A stretch of 64,000 bases of DNA from Primulina eburnea (GCF_022965805.1 NC_133117.1:10440183-10504182); one strand, 5' to 3'; counted from the stretch's first letter, positions 10,942 to 23,164 are shown. Numbers and translations are program-made. The notes: generated by a model from the sequence alone, not told the origin.

Positions 10942-11640
10942 ATGTCGTCATGAAATCCTCTGTATGTTATACTCCATCAATACAAGCTAATCGGACCTAA
11001 CTACCTCGATTGGCTGAGAAATTTAAAAATCATTTTAAACTACGATAAAATACCATATGTGCTCAAGAAAATCCCTCCAAAAAAGGTTGCTGCCAATACC
11101 TCTGCTAAGGAATTGGCCAAGCTTGAGAAATGTTGGGACAATGATCTACAAGCAAAGATCTATATGTTGGCATCTAAGTCAAATGAGTTGCAAAGACGGT
11201 TTGAGGAATCTGTGAATGCTGCTGACATTTACGGCCACCCGCAAGAGTTGTATGGTGAACTAGCACGTCCACTAAGGCACGCTACTGTCAAAGAGCTCAT
11301 TACATCACGCTTGCGAGAAGGGACTTCGGTCCATGCTCATGGAGTGAGGATGATTGATCTTATCGAGAAGTTGGTGGGCTTGGACCTTGTTATTTCGAAT
11401 GAATTGTCCAAGGACATTCTATTATTGTCGCTGGCATCGTCGTCTGATGGGTTTGTGATGTACTTCAATATGAACAAATTGGAGGCCAACCTTGAAGAGT
11501 TGGTTAACATGCTTACAAGTTATGAAGTCAGCATCAAAAAAGCAGCATCAAAAAGGAAAAAACATGTTTTTCTCGTGGGTTCTTCGTTAAGGAAAAAGAA
11601 AGGCCCAAAAAGAAAGGAGAAAAAACATTCTGCTCCTTAA
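10942..11640 (+). pseudogene. gag: Ty1/copia gag remnant (UBN2 type)
   Basis: ATG at 10942 is followed in frame by a stop at 10951-10953. The same frame is then open to 11640 and reads through the family signature KLIGPNYLDWLRNLK, then a central helical region (CWDNDLQAKIYMLA, LYGELARPLRHATVKELI) and a basic C-terminal tail. This is the capsid part of a copia gag. The zinc knuckle, protease, integrase and RT are all missing: sequence after about 11690 belongs to a gypsy LTR. With the LTR and PBS at 649-1992 it makes a 5' half-element of about 3.9 kb once the gypsy insertion is subtracted. Confidence 0.8.
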
Positions 11641-11689
11641 AAAAACCAAGTAAGAAGCATGATTCAAATACTTCTAATGGGCCCAAAAC

Positions 11690-12850
11690 CATTTTCGGGA
11701 GTGTTACCGGGCTTCATTTGTTTATTCTAGAGCCTAAGGGGCCCAAAACCATTTTTTTCCCTTCAATTATTATTGGCCCATTAGTGCATAATTATTTTAA
11801 CCCAAGCCCTACTTTGTTAAGCCCTAAACCTACCCTTGAGCAGCAGTCTTCCCTCCCTCATTTGGCAGCACCAATTCGTATTTACAACAGCCAAATCAAA
11901 AAATTTCTCACAACTTTTTAGAAAACTCATCCCCGCCTCTCTGGTGCGAGCTCTACGCAAGAATCTTCAAGTTTTTGAGCATGAAAACGCCAAGGCATGC
12001 ATGGATCCCTTTTTTCTCTTCATTCATGCCAATATTATGCTGAAATATATGTAAATGCATGAGAATTTATTTATCTAACTTAGGGTTTCGTTTTTATGCA
12101 AAGATTTGAAATGAAAGTTCATCGTTTTGTTTCATTCTCATGTTTTCTTGATTATGGTGGAAGGGGATGCAAGAATTAGGAACTTAAGGGGCTGCACGTG
12201 TCGAGGATCAAGGTATGATATGTGCTAGAGTCTCGAGTTGTCGAGCTTGAGAGGGAATCATCCGAATCGAGAGCTTTGTTCAAGGTGTCGGGTAGATCGG
12301 ATGATAGGAGGGAAAGCCGATGGTGCAAGGGTGGCTATAGGCCTTGGACCAGACTCTGGTGGGTCTTAATCATGTCCTGGAAGGGCTCAAACACCGCTGG
12401 TCTTGACCTTAGGGCCGCACGAGGGAGACAAGAGAAGGGAGTGTCACGATTGTGCATTTTTGGTGGCTAGAGAGTGGTTGCGACTTGAAGCATGCATGGG
12501 GCTGTGAGCTGGGGTTAGGTCGGTCCAGGAGGGTCCTAAATGGGCTAGGAAGGGCTGGTCCAAGCGGTTTAGGTCTAGGATTGATAAAACACGAGTTTAG
12601 CGCGACTAGGATTTGAGGATTAGCAAGGGCCAAAAAATCCAATAGCTTGTAGGGGATGTTCGAGGGGCTTAGTGGTCTGGTCTAGATGTTTTAAGGGCTG
12701 TTAGGAGGTGATTAAGTTGTGTTAAAAAATTGGGAAAAATTTGGTTAAGTTTTGGGTCGATTCGGGTTAAAACCGAGACCCCGGTCCAAGTTTTAAAGCG
12801 AACCATATATGTTTTGGAAGGGGCTCGAGTTTACATCTAACCCGAAACCA
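11690..12850 (+). mobile_element. decayed Tekay-type LTR fragment
   Basis: It is similar to 43040-44060 in the LTR at 42564-45562. Shared words include the gggcccattagtg region, then ggttaagttt, tcgattcgggttaaaa, gatccaagttttaaa-like text and gctcgagttta. Both ends are missing. It truncates the copia gag on its left. Short frames inside (for example 12222-12470) are not genes. Confidence 0.55.
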
Positions 12851-13480
12851 TCTCAGGCAGCCCTAGACATTGCGCCACATGCTTACTGAAGTCTTCAGGC
12901 TGCTCGTGTTAAATGTTTTTTTAAAAAAATCTACACTGCCCATGAAAGCGATGTTGCACTTGTCTGCAGGGGGGCATTGGCGATGTCCAAAACTGTTTCA
13001 AGCAGCAACACTCAAATTTTATTTTCGTTCTTGATTTTCAAAATATTTTTTATGACACCACAATTAGTGGAACAATTTCTTATGTGGTTAGAAATATTTA
13101 TAATCAACGTGATTTAAACAATTAAACAGAACAAATTATACGATTGAGAAACCTTGGCTCTTATACTATTATTAGAGTATCGTTTTCTCACACCCAATAC
13201 ATAGCGGAATTTTAAAAATTTTTAAATTTTTAGTTTTGATAATAAAAACTTTAATTGGGTGTCGTATGATTCTAAATCCATCCATATGACGTTTATTAAA
13301 AGTTTACATTTAATCATTAACGCTCGACACCAATGATTTCATATTTTAAGTGGAGATAGACCTTCTTTTAAATCCTAATGAGCGATCTAATGGATGTCGT
13401 CTTTCTTCAATATCCAAGAATTGGGTCCACGATTGAAATCTTTGCTCATTGATAAACATAAAAATTGTACATTAATTAAA
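12851..13480 (-). mobile_element. probable copia leader and LTR fragment, inverted
   Basis: Read on the minus strand, tataagagcc (complement of 13155-13164) followed by aaggtttctcaatcg resembles the PBS and following leader of the copia element at 1982-2005. The GC-rich part at 12850-13000 would then be leader and 13170-13480 the LTR end. The region is too decayed for firm boundaries. Confidence 0.35.
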
Positions 13481-13650
13481 TGTTTTATAATATAAATATA
13501 TAGTTTTTGTTTTATTAAATGTTTAAATATTATATGTTTTATAATAAATTGTATAAAATATAAGTTGTTGTGTAATTATAAGTTTTTACTATTTTTACAG
13601 GTTCGATAAAACAAGAATAAATTTGACGTTGCAAATGGGATTAAGATGAT

Positions 13651-14841
13651 TGTTGGACCTGTAGAAAGTTGATGTTAATATCTACAATATTGATAGCAAG
13701 CATGAGATAAAAATTCTCTCACAATTGCGATCAAATTAAGCAACAAATAAAGTTACCAAAGGAGTGGCAGTTTTAACATGCTCTAGTATTTTGACCATAT
13801 CTCTCAAATTACTTGGTCAAATGGTTTGAAAAAAATACCACAACTAGACAACTCAATTATCCACATGTTTCTTTTTATGTGAAGAAGCAAATTCGGAGAA
13901 GAAGATTTTCAAAAGTGATGTGTAATATAATATAATATCTTGGAACACCAATGAAGACTTTTGTGTAAAAATAATATTTTATTTGTGGTTGTCTCCCCAA
14001 ATTTGGCTATAAATAGGGGTGCATTGTAATGTATTGAGATATCCCTACTTCTATGAACAAACCTTTGAGTTCATAATATTTCTTTCTATATTTTTCCTTT
14101 ATTTCTTCATTTAAATATAATTAGCATGATAATTTCATATTCAAAGTTTTACACTTTGAATAATGAATAGCTAACTTCCTAAAGTTGAGATGAAAATGTG
14201 AAACTCTTGGCATGATAATAAAGTTACTAAAAGATAAGAATCTATGTTTTATATTATTTAATCATTATTTATTGTTTATGTTATATTTATTTCTTTAAGT
14301 ATTTTTATACCCTACTTATAAGTGGGAGTTTTGATTTATTGTTGCTATATGTTACACTAACTTCTTGGAACCATTTAAATGTTAGTTTGGTTTTACCAAC
14401 CATTTAAAGTGGGAACCTTGATTTAGTGTTTACAAATATATATAGTACAATAAATACTTGACCACATTTATAAGTTTTAGTATATATTATATACTTATAA
14501 GATAATAATATATAACATAATATAAATATGATTGTTTAATATATTGGAACCATTTTATTAAGTGAATTTCAATATTGTTCGTTAATGTTAACTTTATTAA
14601 AATACCAAGAGTGAATCCTTTAATCTCAACTACTTAAATTAAAATCTAAACAATTAAATTTTACCCATTAAAGATTTAAACAATTAAAATTAAAAATAAA
14701 CAAAAACAAAAACAAAACAAAAAGACATTGTAGTGGACTTGTAATTACCTTAGCTTCCCTGTGGATACGATATCGGACTCACCGAATTATACTACTTGTG
14801 GACAACCTGCTCTTGGGAGTGCAAAAATCAGAGTCGCAACA
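13651..14841 (+). mobile_element. unclassified LTR-like segment with TATA box
   Basis: The segment starts TGTTGGACC and ends GTCGCAACA. It has a clear TATA box, tataaatag (14008-14016). Near its 3' end is the block ccctgtggatacgatatcgg (about 14758-14777), which I associate with LTR ends of plant retroelements. No TSD was found (atgat against ctcat) and no PBS follows, so it may be a solo or truncated LTR. It is AT-rich and non-coding. Confidence 0.4.
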
Positions 14842-15380
14842 CTCATCGTCTAGATTGTACTAGAAATATAGACATAATTTGCATTGAGAATCAATTGCCG
14901 GAAAACAATAAGATTCCGACGGTCGCACGACAGTGACATGGTGGGGTAGCAGCGGCGTACGGTGGTGGAAGGGAGGTCTCAGTCATGGGTTGTCCTCGAG
15001 AGGTGGTGGCCTAAATTGAGAGTTGCGAGGAGAGAGAGAATATAGATTTTGTCAAATCATTGTATTGATATCTCGTTTTTAATCAACCTTTGATTAAATA
15101 TATTTTCCGTCTCTCAAGTGTACATGATTCTTCTAAAACTAAGAGTTTCTCTTTTGTCAGATCTCATGTATATCTAATAAACATTTGAATAATATTTGAT
15201 AAAATTATAGAAGCTTTTATCTATCCATAAGATTCTAAAACCTTCTATAATTCTCCTTGGGAGATTTGACCAATTAGAAAATGTGAGGCACATTGATTAT
15301 ATTTATAATTAATTATCAAACAATATTAATTAATATAAAATTATAGCGGAAAAATGGTCTAGAATATGTGAGGCACATGG
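14842..15380. other. unclassified spacer, no gene seen
   Basis: A GC-rich patch at about 14920-15040 resembles the leader of plant copia elements but lacks a diagnostic motif. It is otherwise AT-rich. The words gtgaggcacat repeat near 15284 and 15368. No convincing frame. Confidence 0.4.
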
Positions 15381-16594
15381 ATTGTCCAGTTGATAGGTGA
15401 TTCAACAGGAAAATCTCAGAAGCCTGGCCAGCCGAAGGAGTGTTCAACTGAAGAAGAAACCCAGTTGATCAGTCCAACTAACGAGTGTGAAATCAGTTCA
15501 ACTGAGTAGTCAACTGATTTCACCAGCCCAACTGAAAGATCAGTTCAACTGACCAGTTCGAAGCATCAGTTAGAATCTTTCAGTTATGGATGAAGACAAA
15601 CTCTTTCAAGTGGAATCAAGCTGTACGTTAAGGTACAAAGCCATTATCCAGTCAAAGGAGAATAATGGACCTTGCATCAGTGCATAAAAGACAAAATATT
15701 TCAGAAGGGCAGTCGAAAAGTCGAGACACAAAGACCAAGAAATGAATTCAAGATGCAACAGATACAATAAATGATTCTCACTGTACGATCAGTTTTTCCG
15801 CCTATATAAAGAGAAGATCGGTGAAGATTCAAACAATATATACAACTCAAGAGAGGAAAAAAGGGCACGCTTCAAAGTCGTATCAGCTTAAGAGAAGCAT
15901 TCATCCCAGTCGAGGGAACTCTTTACAGATAAATCATCTTAGATCAGAAGCGTATTTCCCTTAGTGTGTGAAAACATCATTGTCCAGTTCTCACACACAC
16001 AAATACTCTCAACCACTCAAATACAGTCTTGCACAAAGACGTTAAACTTGTGTATGTAGTCTTTCTCACATAGACATTAAAGAAGTGTTGACTGGAAGGT
16101 GCTGCCTTCAGTCTAAGTCTAGGAGTTCAGTTTAGGCAGTGGGTAAGTCGTAGCTGAGTGGGTTTGTACAAAGAGTTGTATAAATCAAAGTCTTCTAGTG
16201 GATCCTACCCGAGACGGTAGAAGGGTTGACGTAGGAGCAGTTGAAGTCCACGAACATCCATAAATATATCTTGTGTATTTAACTGTTTAACTATTGTTTT
16301 TAAATTGTTTGGAACAGTTAGAGTATCCATTAGTTCAGTTGTTACCATAACTGAACTGATGAATGCAAAAACTAATCTATCCCTTTTCGGTTATTCAGTT
16401 TACATAATATAAAATGATTTCTAATATAACAGTCTTCTTCACGAAGGATTACTTCGAGTTTCTTCCGCTTGGTTTTTTAACCAAACTCGATTTAATTTAT
16501 CGGTGTTAATATTCTTAGAACACGAGCTATTGCAACTCATTGGAGAATATTTTGTTTGAAGAATCCGAAAGATTTCTCAGCAAACAATCTTTCA
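15381..16594 (+). repeat. 5' LTR, truncated at its start
   Basis: Matches 17871-19076 nearly throughout. It ends ..ATCTTTCA just before the PBS region. Confidence 0.75.
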
Positions 16595-16597
16595 ATT

Positions 16598-16608
16598 TGT
16601 ATCAGAGC
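16598..16608 (+). other. primer binding site
   Basis: tgtatcagagc, a tRNA-Met-type site with one change from the usual tggtatcagagc, just after the LTR end. Confidence 0.7.
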
Positions 16609-17655
16609 AGGTTTTTCTAAGAAAAAAAATTGAAGAAAACTGTGTTTTAAAAACTTACTTTAAAATAATGTTAAAAACTATTTAAAAGTATCTCATACGA
16701 TTTTCAAAAATATTTGAAAATATTTATATATCGCTCTTTGGTAAAGAGTTGAGAGGATTGGCTCTGCGACTAATATTGCAGCCACTTCTTTAGACTCTTT
16801 ACTTAGGGGTTTTAATTAGTCTGCAGGTGACTGAGAATCATCTGCAAAGATGCACAATTAAATTGCTCCTTGAACAAGTCTTCAGTTGCAAGCCTACAGG
16901 TAAGCTGTTCTTCAGACGAAACTCATCCATGCTGGGACGTAGGATGATTAAAATCACCAGCTGCATTTCAGTTGAGCCTAGTCAGAGTCTGTTCGACCAG
17001 TTAGTCTGCTAAAAAATCAAGTTCAAGCAGTTTAACTCGTTCTCTAGCAAAATGAACTCACAACCGATGCAGCAGTTCAAGCAGTCAAGCAACTAGTTGA
17101 TGGTATTTCCAGTTCTGTCGCACAAACGAACTGATATCTGATGTTGTTTAAAATATGATACCGTTGTAGTAAACTTTCTTGTTCAACTAATATATGTACT
17201 CAGATGTAAATACAAGGAAATTTATTTAAATAAACACCGTATTTGTTCAGCTATGTTTTATTGTGACTGAATGGATATTTCAAAATCTCTTGTCTATAAT
17301 GCTTGAATGATTATAATCTCTGAATGAATGACTATTTAAATATCTTTCATATACGGGTTTTTTTATTCAGTTTCTGAGGGGGAGCTTCTCGTTTTTCTCT
17401 CAATCTAAAAGCATTATCAATCAATTTTAAAACTCAGATGTTAAAAATATTTATTTCCTTTTCATCAACTTAAAAGTAGTTTCTTAATTCTGTGCATCTC
17501 TTTTAAAAGGTTTTAACTTAGTTTTGAAGATGGAGTTTTTGATTATTTTAATTTCATTAAATTCAGTTATAAAGGGGGAGCCTTTAATGATATTTGAACT
17601 TTCTAACCCTTAAACTAAATATATTGCGCATAACTGCTCAGGATTTGTAATCATC
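16609..17655 (+). other. internal region, non-coding
   Basis: AT-rich with three purine runs of the aggggga(g) type (near 17380, 17572 and 17660). These resemble the repeated polypurine tracts in the 3' untranslated part of SIRE-like elements. A 61-codon frame at 16827-17012 shows no known motif. The coding part appears to have been lost by internal deletion. Confidence 0.6.
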
Positions 17656-17669
17656 AAAAAGGGGGAGAT

Positions 17670-19076
17670 TGTTGGAACTTTTCAAGTTCACAATCTTGTT
17701 TTTGATGATAAAAAACTTGTTAATTGTGTTACTAATGATCTACCTTAGTGTGCAGCATCTAGGATCACTCACGAGATGTTTACATCGCAAAACTAAAGAC
17801 CCAACTGATCACACAAAATGAATCAGTCTAACTGGTTACGTCAATTGAGCAGTCCAGCTGATTGTCCAGTTGATAGGTGATTCAGCAGGAAAACCTCAGA
17901 AGCCTGGCCAACCGAATGAGAGTTCAACTGATGAAGAAACCCAGCTGATCAGTCCAACTGAACTAGTGTGAAATCAGTTCCACTGACGAGTCAACTGATT
18001 TCACCAACCCAACTGAAAGATCAGTTCCACTGACCAGTTCGAAGCATCAGTTAGAATCTTTCAGTTATGGATGAAGACAAACTATTTCAAGTGGAATCCA
18101 GCTGTACGTGAAGGTAAAAAACTATTATTCAGTCAAAGGACAATAATGGACGTTGCATCAGCGGATAAAAGACAAAACTTTTCAGAAGGGCAGTCAAAAA
18201 ATCGAGATATAGAGACCAAGAATAGAATTCAAGATGCAACAGATACAATAAATGAGTCTCACTGTACGATTAATTTTCCCACCTATTTAAATAGAAGATC
18301 AGTGAAGACTCAAACAATATATACAACTCAAGAGATAAAAGAAAAGGGCACGCTTCAAAGTCATATCAGCTTAAGAGAAGCATTCAGCCCAGTCGAGAGA
18401 ACTCTTTACAGATAAACCAGCTTAGATCAGAAGCGTATTTCCCTCAGTGTGTGAGAACATTTTTGTTCAGTTCTCACAAACACACACTCTCAACCACTCA
18501 AATACAGTCTTGCACAAAGACGTTAAACTTGTGTATGTAATCTTTCTCACATAGAAATTAAAGAAGTGTTGACTGGAAGGTGCTGCCTTCAGTATAAGTC
18601 TAGGAGTTTAGTTTAGGCAGTGGGTAAGTCGTAGCTGAGTGGGTTTGTACAAAGAGTTGTATAAATCAAAGTCTTCTAGTGGATCCTACCCGAGGCGGTA
18701 GAAGATGTGACGTAGGAGCAGTTGAAGTCTACGAACATCCATAAACATATCTTGTGTATTTAATTGTTTAACTATTGTTTTTAAACTATTTGGATCAGTT
18801 AGAGTATCCATTAGTTCAGTTGTCACCATAACTGAACTGATGAATGCAAAAACTAATCTATCCCTTTTCGGTTATTCGGTTTACATAAGATAAAATGCTT
18901 TCTAATATAACAGTCTTTTTCACGAAGGATTACTTCGAGTTTCTTCAGCTTGATTTTTTTAACTAAACTCGATTTAATTCATCCGTGTTAATATTCTTAG
19001 AACACGAGCTATTGCAACTCATTGGAGAATATTTTGTTTGAAGCATCCGAAAGATTGCTCAGCAAACGATCCTTCA
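17670..19076 (+). repeat. 3' LTR of the SIRE-like element
   Basis: 1407 bp, TGTTGGAAC...CCTTCA, directly after the polypurine tract aaaaagggggagat (17656-17669). It is related to the solo LTR at 24667-26190 (opposite strand) and to 46117-47517. Confidence 0.8.
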
Positions 19077-20118
19077 CAGTTAAACAACAACAACAATAAT
19101 CATAAATCATGAATAAACATATAATAAAATGACATATGCAATGCATGAACAGAACTCAAAACAACGGGTTAACATGAGCCGATAAATAGTACAATAACAG
19201 GACTATTGCTCAATCAACAACGTACTCATGCAACTAAACTACATTGTCTTATTGTCGTGATGCTAACACAAACATCCACGACATTAGCCTATGCATTGTG
19301 ATGCTAACACAAACATCCATGACTCAAATTCCAACAACTGATAACAATACAACAAAAAGGACCAATAATGAACAACGTACGATTTCAAGATTTCATGTGC
19401 ATATCACACAAAAAATACACCTAGAAATTGACAATCATAATTTCGGTCTCATGGATAACTCAACTCGAAAGCCGTCAACTGATTCCGAAATAATAGTCTT
19501 GTGTGTCATGAATACTTTACAACAGGAGAAACATGTAACAAGAAAGATAGGGCTCAACATGCAAGTCAGGATATCATGCCTTATACTAAATTTCATAAAT
19601 ATGTCAAACAAATGAACATATAAATCAACGAGTTATTTAACAATCCACATAAATCATACCATTCACATAAATCATGAAATAACATAAAATGTACATGAAA
19701 CAAGATTTATGGGTTATTGTCGTGTGTTACCTAATTATAAGATATCTATACTGACTTTGGACAACACACAAACTCAACTTTAATGTCATCGGCCTAACAA
19801 TAAGATAACAAGCCGAATAATTTCACAATTCACTAACATAGCTAAAATAACACAACTTATTTCCAAAATTACTGAAATTGAATTTATTTTACTAAAATCC
19901 AATTTAAAATTTTAATTACTAAAACTTCATCGCAATAATCCTAAAATATTACCAACTCACATATTAATTTAAATAATTATCTATTTCCCAAATTAAATTC
20001 AATATTCGACTAAAATTCCAAAAATATTCAACAAGTCATTTAATTTCTAACTTTTCAAATAAACAAATTATTTTGCTAATTCTTACTAAATAATTATCAC
20101 AATAACCTCAATCATCAA
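19077..20118. other. AT-rich repeat region, no gene
   Basis: No coding region. It contains a local tandem duplication: gtgatgctaacacaaacatc occurs at about 19257 and 19299. The general look, rich in cataaatcatgaaata words, recalls the inverted 3' part of a gypsy LTR, but I could not fix ends. A frame at 19244-19615 is low-complexity read-through. Confidence 0.35.
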
Positions 20119-20123
20119 TGTAT

Positions 20124-20468
20124 TGAGTGCAACAATTGTCCCTGCTTGGTATAGCGATCGAATCGTGGTGCTTGAGCTGCTGTGCGGTTTAAAAGATTTG
20201 AGTTGCACCATTACTACTAGCTATAACTTTCGGTAAAGCGGCGAACGCTCGGTCCTACAATTAGTATCAGAGCCAAGGTCACGAGTTCGATTTCCATTGA
20301 TTGCAAGTAGTGCAATTATTGGGAGGGAGATTCTTGAGTGCAATAATTATCCCTGCGGTAGAGCGATCGAATCGTGGTGCTTGAGCTGTTGTGCGATTTA
20401 AAAGATTTGAGTTGCACCATTACTACTAGCTATAGCTTTTGGTAAAGCGGTAAGCACTCGGTTCTACA
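20124..20468 (+). mobile_element. TRIM (miniature LTR retrotransposon)
   Basis: Two similar terminal repeats (20124-20259, 136 bp; 20335-20468, 134 bp) both start tgagtgcaa and end ctaca. They flank a 75-bp interior holding tatcagagccaagg (PBS) and gggagggagatt (polypurine tract). It encodes nothing and must have moved using enzymes of other elements. The first bases may extend to 20119 (TGTATTGAG). No clear TSD. Confidence 0.85.
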
Positions 20469-20874
20469 CAACGTATAAACTTCTCAATATAATCGCACAA
20501 ACTTATTTGATATTAAATCGTCAACTGAAGAATTATACCTCAAACACGTCGAACCTGCAAATAAACTTAAATCGTAAAGAGTAAAATACCAAAAAACAAT
20601 AAAATAGTAAGTGATTTCGGGCAAGTAAAAAATTTAAATGGGTAAAACAATTTAAATCGTAGCGAGTAAAACGTACAATTATCCAAAATAAGTCGAAGTT
20701 GTTGGATATTCGATCTTCAGTTGTAGCTAATGGTTGTCGAAGCCTTGATTGTGGGCCGCTGGCTTGATGGCTAGTGCAAGGAAGAAAAGGGCGACGGAAC
20801 AGAGAGGTTGGGGATAGGTTTTCTATCTGCTTCCTTCCCTTTTTTTTAATGGGTAAGCGCATGTATATGCATGT
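20469..20874. other. spacer, no supported gene
   Basis: The minus strand has a 117-codon frame (20533-20886), but it has no motif and crosses a repeat edge. I treat it as chance. A polypyrimidine/polypurine stretch lies at 20821-20850. Confidence 0.4.
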
Positions 20875-20891
20875 AATATAATACAAACCGG

Positions 20892-21009
20892 CGTAGCATA
20901 AGGTCTAGCTGCTGCTGGTTGACTGAATCACCATGATTTACCTCCTCTCACATTCCTGTCGGGCCGAGGATGAGGGGCGCCTAAGGTGAGCGATTTCACC
21001 TTTTGGAGC
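20892..21009. mobile_element. SINE-like 118-bp insertion with 17-bp TSD
   Basis: Flanked by an exact 17-bp direct repeat, aatataatacaaaccgg (20875-20891 and 21010-21026). A long duplication like this is made by LINE-type target-primed integration. The insert has a GC-rich core (cctgtcgggccgagg...) and ends ttttggagc. It is probably a 5'-truncated SINE. I see no sure A or B box. Confidence 0.7.
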
Positions 21010-21249
21010 AATATAATACAAACCGGTTACTAAAAATAGTAATTCATGTTCATTTATCATGGATTTGCATTTAACTAGCACTCGTGTGTTATTTTAACTC
21101 TATTTATATTTTATATAGTTTAAATCTCCGATATCGAAATAAATATTTTTAACACATTTTCTAAATTTATTTGGCAAAAATAATTTTTTTACTTAAATAA
21201 CTCAATAATTATCTTAATTATGTCAAATTATCGAATAATTATGTACATG

Positions 21250-21903
21250 ACCTTACAGAAAATCTACTAATTCAGATTTGACTAGGAAAGTAACAGTTTT
21301 ATTAATCAAAATATCCACACATATATGTGAGCGATGAATTCCAGACTATAAAGCATGGAATCCTATGTATGTCGTAACTACATTCAATCTCGTCATCTTA
21401 TGACCCTCTTCGTGTCGATAAACAAGTCAAAGTGCAGCGGTAGTACATAAAGCCTCTATGTTATCCCGAGTTAAAGGATTAACGGCGTACAACCATAATC
21501 GCAGACTAATTAACTAGATATGTGATAACCACGTAGAAAGTATGAGTGAAGGTTGTTCAACGACTCATCCCATTAGTACTCCATCTGTATTATTGGATAT
21601 CTTCATGTCCATAACAATGAAACCTGACGTTATCATTACAGATGTTAATCTCGAGCTCGAGTAACCTTTATATTTATTTTAGACGGCTGAATCAACTAAG
21701 AAAAATCTAGAATATAAGTGATTATTTTTCAATAATCGACGTGATATGTACGACCTCATGCAGCTTGCATGGAGATAAAAATAAATTAAATGTCATATTT
21801 TTATAGAAATGTAGAAATATATTATTAAAAAAAAGATTGTTTATTACACAAGAGTTAGTAAAGATCAAATCACAAATCAACTTGTTGAACATCTATTCTA
21901 ACA
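21250..21903 (-). mobile_element. Ty1/copia LTR fragment, same family as 649-1978
   Basis: On the minus strand it starts TGTTAGAATAGATG at 21903, the same first bases as the LTR at 649. Further in it carries the ordered blocks seen at 39290-39480 (ggttgtac, cgggataaca, actttgacttgttta). It fades out to the left near 21250, so it is a truncated LTR. Confidence 0.6.
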
Positions 21904-22132
21904 ATGTCAACAAGCAAAAGAGTTAAGAATACCTTGACATACTACGTACAATCACTCTCCTGAGAAGATTTTGTTGCTTTCTGTCATTGTTGTAGATAGA
22001 TGAAAGGAAGCAGATTTTGTGGTGGTATTGGCTTGTTGGCTGTAGGAAGAAATGAGTTTGTCTCAATGGAGAGGACCGAGATTTCCTATATAAGCGCAGG
22101 CAACCAACCCTGAAAGGATCTTGCCTTTGGAC

Positions 22133-22164
<32 letters not shown>

Positions 22165-22405
22165 GTTGGACATTTTCTAATAAAAATTATTTATTCATTT
22201 TGCCCTACCGACCCCGAACACCACGTGGGCACATATCTTATTAAATATAATTTTTTTTATGACTTGCAACCACCAAATCATTTAAGTCAATATAAATTCC
22301 TTGTGTTCTAGTGTTGTTTCTTACCATTTTCCCATATAAAGATGCTCCCATATAAAGATGCAAAAACGACGACAAAAATATTACGTGAAAAAATTACAAA
22401 TAGAT
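21904..22405 (-). promoter_or_regulatory. promoter and 5' leader, copy B, with truncated gene start
   Basis: Partner of 1-648. On the minus strand it has a TATA-like ttatatag (about 22088-22095), then a leader similar to copy A, then ATG near 21987 encoding MTESNKIFSGE and a stop. The coding similarity to copy A covers only about eight codons before sequence diverges, and the copia LTR starts at 21903. It is probably a non-functional duplicate, or the first exon of a relative whose remainder was displaced. Confidence 0.45.
22134..22164. repeat. (TTA)n microsatellite
   Basis: About ten uninterrupted TTA units. Confidence 0.95.
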
Positions 22406-22435
22406 TTTTTTTAAAAAAAAATAAACATACTGAAA

Positions 22436-22437
<2 letters not shown>

Positions 22438-22468
<31 letters not shown>
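22438..22468. repeat. (TA)n microsatellite
   Basis: About 15 TA units followed by a T/A-rich tail. Confidence 0.95.
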
Positions 22469-22470
<2 letters not shown>

Positions 22471-23062
22471 AAAAAAATTGGAGATCTTATAAGTGTTCAT
22501 GTAAGATGAAATGATGATATTTGGAATAGGCATTTTTCAAAATTAGAAAATAATAATTTGTTCCTCCATGTTTCATTTTTTTAAAATAAATAAAATATAC
22601 GACAAATCTTTCTATGAAAAATCAATTGTCAATATCACTCACTTTCACATTATTTCACATTTTTATGTTTCCGAAATTTTCTTACTTCAATCTAATCAGC
22701 ATATTAAATTTTGTACAAATCATACCAAAAATGAAAAAAATTGGTTACAAAAAGTGACTTGATTTCTAAATACACAAATGATAAAAAGTTATAAATAAAC
22801 ACTTGAATAGTACTCATTATAAGAAAAAAACACTTTTTTTCTTCCGATTGTCCCAAAATATATAAATGACTGTCGCAGACAGATAATAAGATGTTTAAAG
22901 TAACATAACATTCTTCCACTCACCAGAAGACTTCAATTTTATAATATTTTATAACAACCCACTTCAATTAAAAATTATACTCTGAAACTCTTAATCTTAT
23001 ACTCAACAAAAGCAAACACTGTTTTTATGAATTATTAGCATGTACAGTTTTTTTTTAAAATT
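22469..23062. other. AT-rich spacer, no gene
   Basis: Nothing recognisable. At 23035-23049 the LTR start attagcatgtacag occurs once, then again at 23065 at the LTR proper: a short local duplication at the edge of the copia element. Confidence 0.5.
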
Positions 23063-23164
23063 TATTAGCATGTACAGTTCGTTTTTAGTTAGTTGGTTAG
23101 ATTAGTAAGTCGGTTAATTAAAGTTAGTTAGTTACTTCATTAGTGGTAAAGCCTTGTTTTGTGG
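23063..23164 (+). repeat. truncated 5' LTR of the copia element
   Basis: Nearly identical to 28105-28205 and stops after ccttgttttg. The repeated gttagttagt words are shared with the 3' LTR. Confidence 0.8.

Larger units (their letters stand above)
15381..19076 (+). mobile_element. SIRE-like copia element without coding region
   Basis: Two related LTRs surround an internal part of only about 1.07 kb. The 5' LTR is truncated: homology to the 3' LTR begins abruptly at 15381, matching 17871, so about 200 bp are missing. A PBS (16598-16608) and polypurine tract (17656-17669) are present. No gag or pol motif is visible inside, so the copy depended on proteins from elsewhere. The LTRs are full of CAGTTGAACTGA-like words (CAACTGA/TCAGTTG). 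Confidence 0.75.

Noticed and set aside
20260..20300. tRNA-like gttcgatttcc box near 20284
   Set aside because: It is inside the TRIM interior next to the PBS; no cloverleaf can be drawn, so it is not a tRNA gene.
20533..20886. 117-codon minus-strand frame
   Set aside because: No motif; it runs into repeat edges and ends next to the SINE-like target duplication.
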